NCBI GenBank assembly: GCA_963745955.1 | Contig: CAVUZI010000006.1 | Location: 1 to 64,000 of the forward strand | Origin: Bog-756 sp963745955 | GTDB taxonomy: Bacteria > Actinomycetota > Acidimicrobiia > Acidimicrobiales > RAAP-2 | DNA: 64,000 nt | Reading direction: 5' to 3' | In this document: positions 1 through 8,587 of the stretch, piece after piece | Layout: every line of letters starts with the position of its first letter | Numbering within the stretch: position 1 is the first letter of the stretch | Translations under genes and position numbers: made by a program | The notes under the pieces: generated by a model | What the model was told of the DNA's origin: nothing | Database searches by the model: none | The model's input: the letters and a program-made list of their open reading frames with translations, nothing else

Positions 1-102
1 TATCTCATGTGTTGGGGTCGTGTCAATCAGGGGGAGACCAGGGTACGGAGCCCGATTCCGGCCCCGGGAGCGGCGATCGGGCGTCATCGGAGGCAGGTCG
101 AC

Positions 103-849
103 TCAGCTCACGTACCCGCTCAGCACCCTGTGCCCGGCCTGGTCACTGACCCACACGGTGGTGATCTGACCGACCTGGACCGCGCACGACAACGGTACCT
201 CCACCGTACCCGACCGACCGGTCGTGCGATAGCTTCCCGCCACCCACCAACGCCCCGATGCGGACTTCATGGCCACGGTGAAGACCTGCCCGCCGGCCTG
301 TCCCGACTCTCGGAGCGTGGCCCGGGTGCCCCACGACTGCGAGGTGAGCGAGACCGAGGCCACCACTCCCCGCTGTCCGGTCAGGGCCACCGTCCTGGTC
401 GGGGGTGTCTGAGCCCCGCCCAGAAGCACCACGGCCACGACGGCGGCGGCCACGGCCCCGACCACCACCCCGGCGCCCACCATCCGGCGGCGCCTGGTCC
501 GTCCGGGTCCTGTCCGGGCCACCCCGTCGGGGAGGACCGGGGTCGGCCCCGCCACGGTGCCGTCCGACCACGGCCGCTCGGCTCCCAGGCTCGACGGGAC
601 CGACAGGCCCGACAGACCCGACGGGACCGACGGGACCGGTCGATCGGCTTCCCGGCCCAGGCCGTCGACCTGGTCGAGGTCCAGCAGGGTCAGCGCCTCG
701 GCCGCGCTGCGCACGTCGGCGGCATCGCCGCGGCACTCCTCGCAATGCTCGAGGTGTTCGGCCAACTCCCTCGATTCGTCGGCGCTGGTACGCCCGATGG
801 CGTCCATGGCCATGATCCCCTGCCATTCGGAGCACTCCCGACCGCTCAC
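103..849 (-). CDS. Anti-sigma factor with zf-HC2 zinc finger, single-pass membrane protein
   Basis: Probable membrane anti-sigma factor that holds the ECF sigma factor encoded just before it. Residues 32-39 form the HxxxCxxC finger (HLEHCEEC) of the zf-HC2 type. A Pro/Ser-rich linker and an Arg cluster precede one hydrophobic segment at about residues 123-145, leaving a C-terminal domain of about 100 residues outside the membrane that I do not recognise. The GTG at 849 was chosen because it overlaps the sigma stop (GTGA), a usual sign of translational coupling; a GTG at 858 is also open. The cognate pair is inferred from adjacency. The signal it senses cannot be read from the sequence. Confidence 0.85.
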   Translation of the reverse strand: MSGRECSEWQGIMAMDAIGRTSADESRELAEHLEHCEECRGDAADVRSAAEALTLLDLDQVDGLGREADRPVPSVPSGLSGLSVPSSLGAERPWSDGTVAGPTPVLPDGVARTGPGRTRRRRMVGAGVVVGAVAAAVVAVVLLGGAQTPPTRTVALTGQRGVVASVSLTSQSWGTRATLRESGQAGGQVFTVAMKSASGRWWVAGSYRTTGRSGTVEVPLSCAVQVGQITTVWVSDQAGHRVLSGYVS

Positions 850-1352
850 TCCGCCCACCCCATCTCCTGCAGGGTCAGCCTGAGCGCCTTGAGGGCATAG
901 AACAGCCGGCTCCGAACCGTCCCCTCGGGAACCGACAGGTGGTCCGCGAGCTCCTTGCTAGTGCGGCCCCGGAAATAGATCTCGATGACCACGGTCCGAT
1001 GCTCTTCGGTCAGATGGCCGACCGCCTCCTCCACCTGCCAGGCCGCCATGGCCCGCTCGACGTGGTCGACGATGGGCTCGGGTTCGTGCCCCATCCGGGC
1101 ATCGTGGATCTCGTGACGCTGCCGCGACCGGGCCATGTCGACGAGCAGGTGGCGCTCGATCGAGTACAACCAGGTCCGGAGCGACCCCAGGGAGGAATCG
1201 AATCGATCGCGTGAACGCCAGGCCCTCACGAAGGTCTCCTGCACCGCCTCCTCGGCCAGGTGGGAACTCCCGAGCGCCCTCCGGGCCAGCCCCGTCAGTT
1301 CGGAGCGGTAGGCCACGTAGGCGTCGTTCAACCCCTGCTGATCCGCCAACAT
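846..1352 (-). CDS. ECF-family RNA polymerase sigma factor
   Basis: Alternative sigma factor of the extracytoplasmic-function group, about 168 residues from the ATG at 1352. Region 2 (ELTGLARRAL... EEAVQETFVRAWRS... LRTWLYSIERHLLVD) and region 4 with its helix-turn-helix (HRTVVIEIYFRGRTSKELAD, then VPEGTVRSRLFYAL) are both present. The reading frame stays open to 1607 with a GTG pair at 1409-1412, but the added N-terminus is low-complexity Arg/Pro sequence unlike the family. The gene lies between a lipoprotein gene and its anti-sigma gene on the same strand, so the three probably form one operon. I did not assign a numbered ECF subgroup. Confidence 0.9.
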   Translation of the reverse strand: MLADQQGLNDAYVAYRSELTGLARRALGSSHLAEEAVQETFVRAWRSRDRFDSSLGSLRTWLYSIERHLLVDMARSRQRHEIHDARMGHEPEPIVDHVERAMAAWQVEEAVGHLTEEHRTVVIEIYFRGRTSKELADHLSVPEGTVRSRLFYALKALRLTLQEMGWAE

Positions 1353-1464
1353 CGGGCTCGGTTCCGAAGCGTCGCCGGCCGAGGGCGTCGAGCTTCGTGA
1401 CGCACTCACCACCGGAACAGTATCGGCCTTTCGGCGGGCGGATCTGATCAAGATGGTGCTTGGA

Positions 1465-2055
1465 TCAGTAGCCGTATCCACCGGAGGACTTTGCCGTGGT
1501 CGACGGAGGCGCACCACCGGTCGCGGGGGACGAGGTCGACGTGTTCGTGACGACGAACCACGTTCCGCCGACCCCCTGGCCGGAAGCCTCCCCGGCCTTC
1601 GTGTCACCGGTGTAGGTGTAGAGGGGCATCCCCTTGTACGTGATCTGATGCGTGCCGTCGGCTCGGGTGATGATGCCGAGGTCGGAGCTCGTGACCCCGG
1701 CGCCGCCCGTCGCCGCCGCGATGCCGGCGGGAACGGTCAGCGGGGGCCACAGCGAGGCGCAGCCACCGGTGCACACCGACTTGTCCGTTCCGTCCGGCGT
1801 ATACCGGTAGAGCGTCATCCCGGCCTTGTCGACCAGTACGGGGCCGAAGGATCCGACTCGAGTCACGGCCACCAGTCCCGATCCGGAGGCTTTCGCCGAG
1901 GTCGTCGCGCTCCCGCCGGCGGTCGTCGTCGACGGGGTCGCCGCGCTCGACCCGCACGCGGCCGAGAGGAGCAGGACCACTCCGAGCGCGCTCCTCACCA
2001 ACCACCTGGATGACATTGTCGACCGCGGGGTCCTACGGCTCGGGCGCGTGCTCAT
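1465..2055 (-). CDS. Secreted lipoprotein with COG4315-type repeats
   Basis: Predicted lipoprotein of 196 residues. After a basic N-terminus (about residues 1-21) a hydrophobic stretch ends in the lipobox LSAAC, so the mature protein would be anchored by that Cys. The body has two copies of the secreted repeat of unknown function (COG4315/PF03640): LVDKAGMTLYRYTPD and ITYKGMPLYTYTGD, the first followed by CTGGCASLWPP. The ATG at 2055 has a strong Shine-Dalgarno (GGAGGAAGG, 9 bases upstream); longer open frame to 2172 was rejected for lack of one. A Ser/Thr/Gly-rich tail follows. Being first in the sigma/anti-sigma operon, it may be the envelope component linked to that regulator; this is inference. 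Confidence 0.85.
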   Translation of the reverse strand: MSTRPSRRTPRSTMSSRWLVRSALGVVLLLSAACGSSAATPSTTTAGGSATTSAKASGSGLVAVTRVGSFGPVLVDKAGMTLYRYTPDGTDKSVCTGGCASLWPPLTVPAGIAAATGGAGVTSSDLGIITRADGTHQITYKGMPLYTYTGDTKAGEASGQGVGGTWFVVTNTSTSSPATGGAPPSTTAKSSGGYGY

Positions 2056-2180
2056 GGGCGTCCACCTTCCTCCAATCGTCCCGGGTGCATTCGGGTCCCG
2101 GGGTCGTGCCGGGCCTGGCGGTGCCAACTCACGGGGTCGTACCCATCCATTGTCCAGGTCGTCGCAGTTCATCGTGCAGT

Positions 2181-2207
2181 ACTACGACCGGGCAGGGTCA
2201 TCTGTTC
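2181..2207 (-). promoter_or_regulatory. Possible ECF-type promoter for the lipoprotein-sigma operon
   Basis: On the minus strand GAAC (2207-2204) is followed after 17 bases by CGTAGT (2186-2181). GAAC and CGT at this spacing resemble the -35 and -10 elements used by many ECF sigma factors, about 125 bases before the lipoprotein start. Such short motifs occur by chance, so this is only a candidate for autoregulation. Confidence 0.25.
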
Positions 2208-2239
2208 ACCGGCCCCTCGGATGCCGCCGCCGAGCGGGC

Positions 2240-3625
2240 TCAGCCTTCGACCAGGATGCGGCTCCGGTCGGATTCCAGCCGGTGCACGAACCGCTCCAAC
2301 TGGGCTTTGACCGCCGCCGGGCCCGCCCCCCCGGGTGTGGTCCGGCGGGTGACGGCCACACCCGGCTCCAGCAGCGGCACCGCGTCGGCGCCCAGCGCCG
2401 GATGGGCTTCGACCAACTCGGCCAGGGGCACATGGCGTTCGACCGAGTCGCGGACCAGACCGCCGACCACGCCATGGGCCTGCCGGAACGGCATCCCGCG
2501 CTGGACCAGCCACTCAGCCAGGTCAACGGCGGCGACCGTGGGACCATCGGCTGCCGCCTGCATCCGGCCGACGTCGAAGGTCACCGTGGCCATGAGGCCG
2601 GTCAGCGCGGCCAGCGCCAGGCGGGTCTGTGACACCGAGTCGAACAGCGGCTCCTTGTCCTCTTGCAGATCACGGTTGTAGGAGAGGGGGAGGCCCTTCA
2701 GGGTCACGAGCAGTCCGGCCAGGTTGCCGATGAGCCGACCCGACTTGCCGCGCGCCAGCTCGGCGACGTCGGGGTTCTTCTTCTGGGGCAGCATCGAGCT
2801 GCCGGTGGCGAACGAATCGTCGAGCACGGCGAACCCGAACTCCTCGGTGGTCCACAGCACCAGCTCCTCGCCCATGCGGGACAGGTGGATCCCGACGAGG
2901 GCCAGATCGAAGAGCGCCTCGGCCACGAAGTCCCTGTCCGAGACGGCGTCCATCGAGTTCTCGAACCGGGCGTGGAAGCCGAGGTCGTCGGCCACGCCGT
3001 CCGGGTCGAGGGGCAACGAGGAGCCGGCCAGGGCGCCCGCCCCCAACGGGGAGACGTCGAGTCGCACGACGGTGGCCAGCAACCGATCGACGTCCCTGGA
3101 CAGCGCCCAGCCGTGGGCCAGCAGGTGATGGGCCAACAGCACCGGCTGGGCCCGTTGCAGGTGCGTATAGCCGGGAAGGTAGGCGTCCCCGGCTTCTTCG
3201 GCCCGGTTCAGCAGCACCTCCTGGAGGAGGACGACCTCTGTGGCCAGTGCACGGAGCTCGCGCTTGGCGTACAGCCGGAGGTCGGTCACGACCTGGTCGT
3301 TTCGGCTCCGACCGGTGTGCAGCTTGGCGCCGGTGTCGCCGGCGATCTCCGTGACCCGCCGCTCGACCGAGGTGTGGATGTCCTCGTCGTCGGGGGCGAA
3401 GCCGAACTCCCCCGAGTTCAGCTCGCCCTCCACCTGGTCGAGTGCGTCCAGTAGCGCGGCGACCTCGGCGTCGTCGAGCAGGCCGACCCGTCCGAGCCCC
3501 CGTACGTGGGCACGGGATCCGGCCAGGTCGTCGAGGGCCAGCTCCTTGTCGACGTCAAGACTGGACGAATAGTCCATGACCACGTCCGCCGTGTTCTGGC
3601 CGAGCCGTCCGTGCCAGAGGGTCAT
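2240..3625 (-). CDS. argH: Argininosuccinate lyase
   Basis: Last step of arginine synthesis: argininosuccinate to arginine plus fumarate. The 461-residue product has the family's usual length and its conserved boxes: TGRSRNDQ at 104-111, YTHLQRAQP near 153-161 and the signature GSSMLPQKKNPD at 275-286, whose Ser loop supplies the catalytic base. The ATG at 3625 shares its A with the argG stop (TGATG); the frame is open further upstream to 3805 but only through argG sequence. It is the promoter-distal gene of the arg cluster, cytoplasmic, and intact. Confidence 0.96.
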   Translation of the reverse strand: MTLWHGRLGQNTADVVMDYSSSLDVDKELALDDLAGSRAHVRGLGRVGLLDDAEVAALLDALDQVEGELNSGEFGFAPDDEDIHTSVERRVTEIAGDTGAKLHTGRSRNDQVVTDLRLYAKRELRALATEVVLLQEVLLNRAEEAGDAYLPGYTHLQRAQPVLLAHHLLAHGWALSRDVDRLLATVVRLDVSPLGAGALAGSSLPLDPDGVADDLGFHARFENSMDAVSDRDFVAEALFDLALVGIHLSRMGEELVLWTTEEFGFAVLDDSFATGSSMLPQKKNPDVAELARGKSGRLIGNLAGLLVTLKGLPLSYNRDLQEDKEPLFDSVSQTRLALAALTGLMATVTFDVGRMQAAADGPTVAAVDLAEWLVQRGMPFRQAHGVVGGLVRDSVERHVPLAELVEAHPALGADAVPLLEPGVAVTRRTTPGGAGPAAVKAQLERFVHRLESDRSRILVEG

Positions 3626-4848
3626 CAGGCCGGACCACCCGAACCGTCGTTCCCCCCCTGCACGGCCGACCAGGTGGCGACACCCAGTCCCCACAGTCTG
3701 ACGAAACCCTCTGCGTCCGTGTGGCGGAAGGTGTCGGTGGCGTCGTAGGTGGCCAGCCCGTAGTCGTAGAGGCTCACCGGGCTCCGCCTTCCCTCCACCC
3801 AGCAACGACCGGTGTCGAGAGCCAGGCGGACCTCACCGGTGACATGGCGCTGCGACTCGGCGATGAAGCCGTCGAGGGCCCTCTTGAGCGGCGAGAACCA
3901 CAGGCCGTCGTAGACGAGCTCCGACCACCGCGGCTCGAGCCTGGCCTTCTCGTGGTGCAGGTCGCGCTCGAGGGTGAGATCTTCGAGATCGGCGTGGGCC
4001 AGGAGGAGCGCCAGGGCACCGGGGCACTCGTAGGTCTCCCGGCTCTTGATGCCCACCCGCCTGTTCTCCACCATGTCCAGGCGACCGAACCCGTAGGAGC
4101 CGGCGATGCGGTTGACCTCGGCGATCAACGGCTCGGGACGGAGTGACACTCCGTCGATGGACACGGGCACGCCGGCCTCGAAGCCGATGACCATCTCGGT
4201 GGGCTCGGTGGCCGTGGGCCTGGTCATGGTGTAGACGTCCTCGGGCGGCTTGTTCCAGGGATCCTCGATCACCCCGCACTCGATGGCCTTTCCCCAGAGG
4301 TTCTCGTCGATCGAGTACGGCTTCTCCTTGGTCACCGACAGCGGGATGTCCCACTTGGCCGCGTACTCGACGCAGTCTTCGCGGGAGAGCCCCCACATCC
4401 TGGCCGGGGCGATGACCTCGAGATCAGGGGCCAGGGCACGGGTCCCCACCTCGAAGCGGACCTGGTCGTTGCCCTTCCCCGTGCACCCGTGAGCGACGGC
4501 ACCGGCGCCGTGCCTGCGGGCCTCGGCCACCAGATGCTTGACGATCACCGGACGGGACAATGCCGAGACCAGGGGGTACTTGCCCTCGTATTTGGCGTTG
4601 GCCATGAGCGCGGGGATACAGAAGTCCTCGGCCATCTCGGCCCGGGCATCGATCACCTCGGCCTCGACTGCCCCCGCGGCCAGGGCCCGGCTCCTGATGG
4701 CCTCCCAGTCCTCCCCGCCGGTCTCGGACGCCTGGCCGACGTCGACGGCGACGGCGATCACCTCGACCCCTTTGTTCTCGATCAGCCACCGGACGGCGAC
4801 CGACGTGTCCAGTCCGCCGCTGTAGGCAAGTACCACTCGCTTCGTCAT
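3625..4848 (-). CDS. argG: Argininosuccinate synthase
   Basis: ATP-dependent condensation of citrulline and aspartate to argininosuccinate. The 407-residue protein starts with the PP-loop AYSGGLDTS (residues 8-16), and has HGCTGKGNDQVRFE at about 119-132 plus the citrulline/aspartate-binding region SRETYECPGA. Length matches the family. The start ATG overlaps the stop of the ArgR reading frame (ATGA), and the stop overlaps argH by one base, so argR-argG-argH are tightly coupled. The gene is intact. Confidence 0.97.
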   Translation of the reverse strand: MTKRVVLAYSGGLDTSVAVRWLIENKGVEVIAVAVDVGQASETGGEDWEAIRSRALAAGAVEAEVIDARAEMAEDFCIPALMANAKYEGKYPLVSALSRPVIVKHLVAEARRHGAGAVAHGCTGKGNDQVRFEVGTRALAPDLEVIAPARMWGLSREDCVEYAAKWDIPLSVTKEKPYSIDENLWGKAIECGVIEDPWNKPPEDVYTMTRPTATEPTEMVIGFEAGVPVSIDGVSLRPEPLIAEVNRIAGSYGFGRLDMVENRRVGIKSRETYECPGALALLLAHADLEDLTLERDLHHEKARLEPRWSELVYDGLWFSPLKRALDGFIAESQRHVTGEVRLALDTGRCWVEGRRSPVSLYDYGLATYDATDTFRHTDAEGFVRLWGLGVATWSAVQGGNDGSGGPA

Positions 4849-5387
4849 GATCTACCCCTTGCTCGTGGAGCCTGCGGCTGGCGCGGCGCCTCGCTCGACG
4901 TGTTGTTTGACGATGTGGAGGTCGGGTCGAGCCCGGCCACCGTGGCCAACCGGTCGGCCACGGCCGCGCCCCCGGACGCCTCGGATGCCACCACCAGGAC
5001 GGTGTCGTCCCCGGCGACGGTTCCGATCACTCCGGGGAAGCCGCTCCGGTCGAGGGCCGAGCCGACGACATGGGCCGAACCCGGCGGTGTCCGCAGCACC
5101 ACCACGTTGCCGGAGTAGTCGGCCTCGACCACCCACTCGCCCAGCACCCGACGGAGATGGTCCTCGGGCGCCACCTGGTGTGACGGCAACTCGGGCAGCG
5201 CGTAGGCCGTCTCCCCGCCGGGAAGGCGGACCTTCAGGGCACCCAGTTCCTCGAGGTCACGCGACACCGTCGTCTGGGTGGCCTCGATCCCCTCGGCACC
5301 GAGGAGCTCGACGAGATGAGCCTGGCTGCCCACGGCCTTGGTCTCCAGCAACTTGGTGATGCGGTGCTGGCGCTGGTGCTTGGTCAT
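4845..5387 (-). CDS. argR: Arginine repressor (separate translation from internal ATG, or C-terminal part of the fusion)
   Basis: ArgR, the arginine-responsive repressor; 180 residues from the ATG at 5387. The N-terminal winged helix-turn-helix reads ITKLLETKAVGSQAHLVELL followed by TQTTVSRDLEELGA, the typical ArgR recognition region. The C-terminal half (YSGNVVVLRTPPGSAHVVGS, then FPGVIGTVAGDDTVLVV) is the arginine-binding oligomerisation domain with the GTxAGDDT motif. A Ser/Arg-rich tail of about 20 residues is extra. No good Shine-Dalgarno precedes the ATG. Predicted targets are the ARG-box-like sites before argC at 11002-11035. Confidence 0.85.
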   Translation of the reverse strand: MTKHQRQHRITKLLETKAVGSQAHLVELLGAEGIEATQTTVSRDLEELGALKVRLPGGETAYALPELPSHQVAPEDHLRRVLGEWVVEADYSGNVVVLRTPPGSAHVVGSALDRSGFPGVIGTVAGDDTVLVVASEASGGAAVADRLATVAGLDPTSTSSNNTSSEAPRQPQAPRARGRS

Positions 5388-6368
5388 GGCGATCGCCACC
5401 GCCGGCACCGGCGCGAGCCCTCTCCCCCACGCCAGCACCCCGCGCATGGCGTGCATCCGATTGCGGGCCTGCCGCCACACGACGCTCCGTGGTCCGTCCA
5501 CGACCCCGGTGCTGATCTCCTCGCCCCGGTGGGCCGGGAGGCAGTGGAGCACGACGGCATGGTCCGCGGCTTTGGACAGCAATTCCTCGTTCACGGTGAA
5601 CCCGGCGAAGGCGGCCAGCCGGGTCTCGCGCTCCTCCTCCTGGCCCATCGACGTCCACACGTCGGTGTAGACGGCATCGACGCCGTCGACCGCCGCCGCC
5701 GGATCGGACGTCACCATGAGGTCGCCGCCGAAGGACCTGACCAGTTCCACCTCCGCCGGCGTCGGGCCGTGCCCGGGCGGCGATGCGATCCGGGTGGAGA
5801 TCCCGCTCATCGATGCGGCAATGGCCAACGATCTCCACACATTGTTGGCGTCACCGACGTAAGCCACGGTGAGGCCGTCGAGCGAGCCGGTGCCGAACAC
5901 GTCTCCGAGCGTGAGGAGGTCGGCGACGGCCTGGCAGGGATGGGCCCGATCGGACAACAGGTTGACCACCGGCACGGCCACGCCGGCGTCGTCCAGCGCC
6001 GCCGCCATGGCCACCAGACATGCGTGATCGACCACACGAGCACAGACCACCGCGTGGTAACAGGCCAGCGTCCGGGCCACGTCGGCCGCCGGCTCGCGGA
6101 CGCCGAGGCCGACCTCGTGGCCCTGGATGTAGACCGGATGCCCACCGAGGGCGACCGTGGCCATCTCCGAGCTGTTACGGGTCCGGTTGGAGGGCTTCTC
6201 GAAGAGGAGCGCCACCCCCTCGCCCTCCAGGACGCGGGACAGATCGACCGGGTCCCTCCGAGCCAGCTCCAGCACGGCAGCCAGGCCGTCGACCCCGAGG
6301 TCGTCGATCTCCAGCACGTGGCGGGTGGGCCGGGCGCCCCCCGGGGGGGCTGTGGACTCAGTGGCCAT
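4845..6368 (-). CDS. argF: Ornithine carbamoyltransferase, read in frame into arginine repressor (ArgF-ArgR fusion as sequenced)
   Basis: One open frame of 507 residues. Residues 1-327 are ornithine carbamoyltransferase (ornithine + carbamoyl phosphate to citrulline): EKPSNRTRNSSEM carries the carbamoyl-phosphate loop, HPCQAVADLLT the second phosphate site, and HCLPAHRGEEI the catalytic Cys loop. Residues 328-507 are an ArgR repressor beginning MTKHQRQHR. No stop separates them. ArgF normally ends soon after NRMHAMRGVLAW. If the run of five G at the codons for W-G (about 5422-5426) were four, ArgF would end at a TGA overlapping the argR ATG (ATGA), like the other arg junctions. Since this contig has many one-base insertions, the fusion may be a sequence error. 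The start at 6368 overlaps the end of argD. Confidence 0.9.
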   Translation of the reverse strand: MATESTAPPGGARPTRHVLEIDDLGVDGLAAVLELARRDPVDLSRVLEGEGVALLFEKPSNRTRNSSEMATVALGGHPVYIQGHEVGLGVREPAADVARTLACYHAVVCARVVDHACLVAMAAALDDAGVAVPVVNLLSDRAHPCQAVADLLTLGDVFGTGSLDGLTVAYVGDANNVWRSLAIAASMSGISTRIASPPGHGPTPAEVELVRSFGGDLMVTSDPAAAVDGVDAVYTDVWTSMGQEEERETRLAAFAGFTVNEELLSKAADHAVVLHCLPAHRGEEISTGVVDGPRSVVWRQARNRMHAMRGVLAWGRGLAPVPAVAIAMTKHQRQHRITKLLETKAVGSQAHLVELLGAEGIEATQTTVSRDLEELGALKVRLPGGETAYALPELPSHQVAPEDHLRRVLGEWVVEADYSGNVVVLRTPPGSAHVVGSALDRSGFPGVIGTVAGDDTVLVVASEASGGAAVADRLATVAGLDPTSTSSNNTSSEAPRQPQAPRARGRS

Positions 6369-7658
6369 CGGTGCCGCCCTTCGGTGCCGTGGCCGCCGCC
6401 CGCGAACCGGACACGCCGGGGCCGGCCGCCGTCGCCGACCGGGCCAGCACCCGACCCAGGGCGATCAGCGCACGGTCGATCTCCCCGTCCGAGACCAGCA
6501 GGGAGGGGGCCAGCCGCAGGACGTCGGCCTTCGGTGCGTTGACGATCAGGCCCTCCGTCGAGCGCCTGACGGCAGGCGGCGGCGGCGTAGGGCCCGGCGA
6601 GGACCGCGGCCAGCAGGAGGCCCTCACCCCGTACCGCGACCACACCGGGGAGGCCCTCCAGCCCGGCCCTCAGCCTGGACCCGGCAGCGCGGGCCCGCGC
6701 CGGGACGTCCTCGGACTCCATCACGGCCAGGGTGGCCCTGGCCGCCGACATGGCCAGCGGCTGCCCCCCGAACGTGCTGCCGTGGTCGCCGGGCACGAAG
6801 GCCGCGGCCACCTCGGCCCGAGCCCAGCAGGCCCCGACCGGCATGCCGTTGCCCAGGGCCTTGGCCATGGTCACGATGTCGGGCTCCACACCGAGGTGCT
6901 GGAAGCCGAACCAGCGTCCGGTCCGGCCGAGGCCGGTCTGGACCTCGTCCACGATCAACAGGATGTCGCGGTCGGTGCACAGCTGCCGGAGTCCGGCCAG
7001 GTAGTCGGACGAGGGCACCACCACCCCGGCCTCGCCGAGGATGGGCTCGACCATGACGGCCGCCACCCGGGCCGGATCACAGGCGGCATCCATGGCGTCG
7101 AGGTCGTCGAAGGGGACATGATCGAAACCTTCCGGCAGCGGCTCGAAGGCCTGCTGCTTCTCGGGCTGCCCGGTCGCGGCCAGGGTGGCCAACGTCCGCC
7201 CGTGGAACGCGTCCCAGGTGCAAACCACGCGCGAACCGGCCCGGGCCGGCCCACCGGCGGGCCAGCTTGAGCGCACACTCGTTGGCTTCCGCGCCCGAGT
7301 TCCCGAAGAAGACCTGGCCGCCGGCACGCTCGGTGCCGCCGCCGATGAGTCGGTCGAGGGTGACCGCCACCTCGGGGCCGACCGTGTTCCCGAACAGGTT
7401 CGACACGTGGGAGAGGGTGCGGGCCTGCTCGGCGACGGCGTCGGCGACGACGGGGTGGGCGTGGCCCAGCGAGGTCACGGCCAACCCGGAGAGGAAGTCG
7501 AGGTACGGCCTTCCCTCGGTGTCGTAGAGCACTGAGCCCTCGCCGCGCACGAACGTGACCGCCGGTTCCGCGTAGTTGTGCATGAGCGCGGACCGGTCCA
7601 CACCGACGTCGGCGGTGGCGGCCCCGGGGGCTGGTGGCGGCAGGTCCGGTCCGGTCAT
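6358..7658 (-). CDS. argD: Acetylornithine aminotransferase (two frameshifts)
   Basis: PLP-dependent transfer of an amino group from glutamate to N-acetylglutamate semialdehyde. The coding sequence is in three frames: 7658 to about 7245 (HNYAEPAVTFVRGEG... FGNSGAEANECALKLARR), then about 7245-6556 (TWDAFHGRTLATLAATGQP, VDEVQTGLGRTG, and MAKALGNG with the PLP lysine), then 6556-6358 (GLIVNAPKADVLRLAPSLL). At both breaks deletion of one base restores the family sequence. All catalytic motifs are intact, and the gene sits between argB and argF with an ATGA overlap on the argB side, so I read it as a functional gene with sequence errors, not a decayed one. Confidence 0.88.
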
Positions 7659-8587
7659 CGGGCAGCCCCCACCATGGTTCCGACCCCTTCGTCGGTGAAG
7701 ACCTCGAGCAAGAGGGCGTGGGGCGTACGCCCGTCGAGGATGTGGGCGTGGCCGACGCCGGACCTGACGGCCCGGGCGCACGCCTCGACCTTGGGGATCA
7801 TTCCCCCCGTGGCCGCGCCCGACGCCACCAGCTGTTCGAGATCTTCGACCGTGGCCTGATGGATCAACGTGGCGGGGTCCTCGGGCACCGACCGCAGCCC
7901 GGAGACGTCGGTCAGGAACACCAGCTTCTCGGCTTCGAGAGCGCTGGCCAAGGCGCCCGCGGCGGTGTCGGCATTGATGTTGAACGCCTGGCCCGACTGG
8001 TCGGTCCCGATGGTGGCCACCACCGGAATCAGTCCCTGGGCCAGCAATTGGTGGACGATGACCGGGTCGACATGGACCACGTCGCCCACGTATCCGAGGG
8101 CCTCGGATCGGGCGGTGGCCGTGATCAAGTTGGCGTCCTCGCCCGAGAGTCCGACGGCCAGCGCACCGTGGACGTTGATGGAGCTCACGATGTCGCGGTT
8201 GACCTTGCCGACCAGCACCATCCGGACCAGGTCGATGGTCTCGGCGTCGGTGACCCGGAAGCCGTCGAGGAACTCGACCTCCTTGCCCACCCGCTCCATG
8301 AGGGCGCCGATCTGGGGTCCGCCGCCGTGGACGACCACCGGAAGCATGCCCACCGACCGCATCAGCACGATGTCCTCGGCGAACGACGCCAGGGCGGATG
8401 CCTCGTCGACCTCGTCCTCGCCCGGCTTGGCGCTCAGCACGTTGCCGCCGTACTTGACCACGACCACCTTGCCCCAGAACCGGCGGATGTAGGGAAGCGA
8501 CTCCACCAGCACCGAGGCCTTGTCGCCCGGGGCGAGCCGCGCAGCCACGGCATCCCCGGCCGAAGCGCGAACCGACGGACCGGTCAC
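7655..8587 (-). CDS. argB: Acetylglutamate kinase
   Basis: Phosphorylates N-acetylglutamate, the usual arginine-feedback point of the pathway. The 310-residue protein starts at a GTG overlapping the argJ stop (GTGA). It shows VVVKYGGNVLS with the N-terminal catalytic Lys, the VHGGGPQIG glycine loop, and NINADTAAGALASALEAEKLVFLTD in separate blocks of the amino-acid kinase fold. The length fits. The arginine-binding N-terminal helix of the feedback-sensitive group is suggested by about 25 residues before the first strand, but I cannot confirm sensitivity. Confidence 0.95.
   Translation of the reverse strand: MTGPSVRASAGDAVAARLAPGDKASVLVESLPYIRRFWGKVVVVKYGGNVLSAKPGEDEVDEASALASFAEDIVLMRSVGMLPVVVHGGGPQIGALMERVGKEVEFLDGFRVTDAETIDLVRMVLVGKVNRDIVSSINVHGALAVGLSGEDANLITATARSEALGYVGDVVHVDPVIVHQLLAQGLIPVVATIGTDQSGQAFNINADTAAGALASALEAEKLVFLTDVSGLRSVPEDPATLIHQATVEDLEQLVASGAATGGMIPKVEACARAVRSGVGHAHILDGRTPHALLLEVFTDEGVGTMVGAAR

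Noticed and set aside
4845..4925. Ser/Thr/Asn/Arg-rich tail of ArgR as a separate domain
   Set aside because: Low complexity, about 20 residues, and no motif; treated as a tail.
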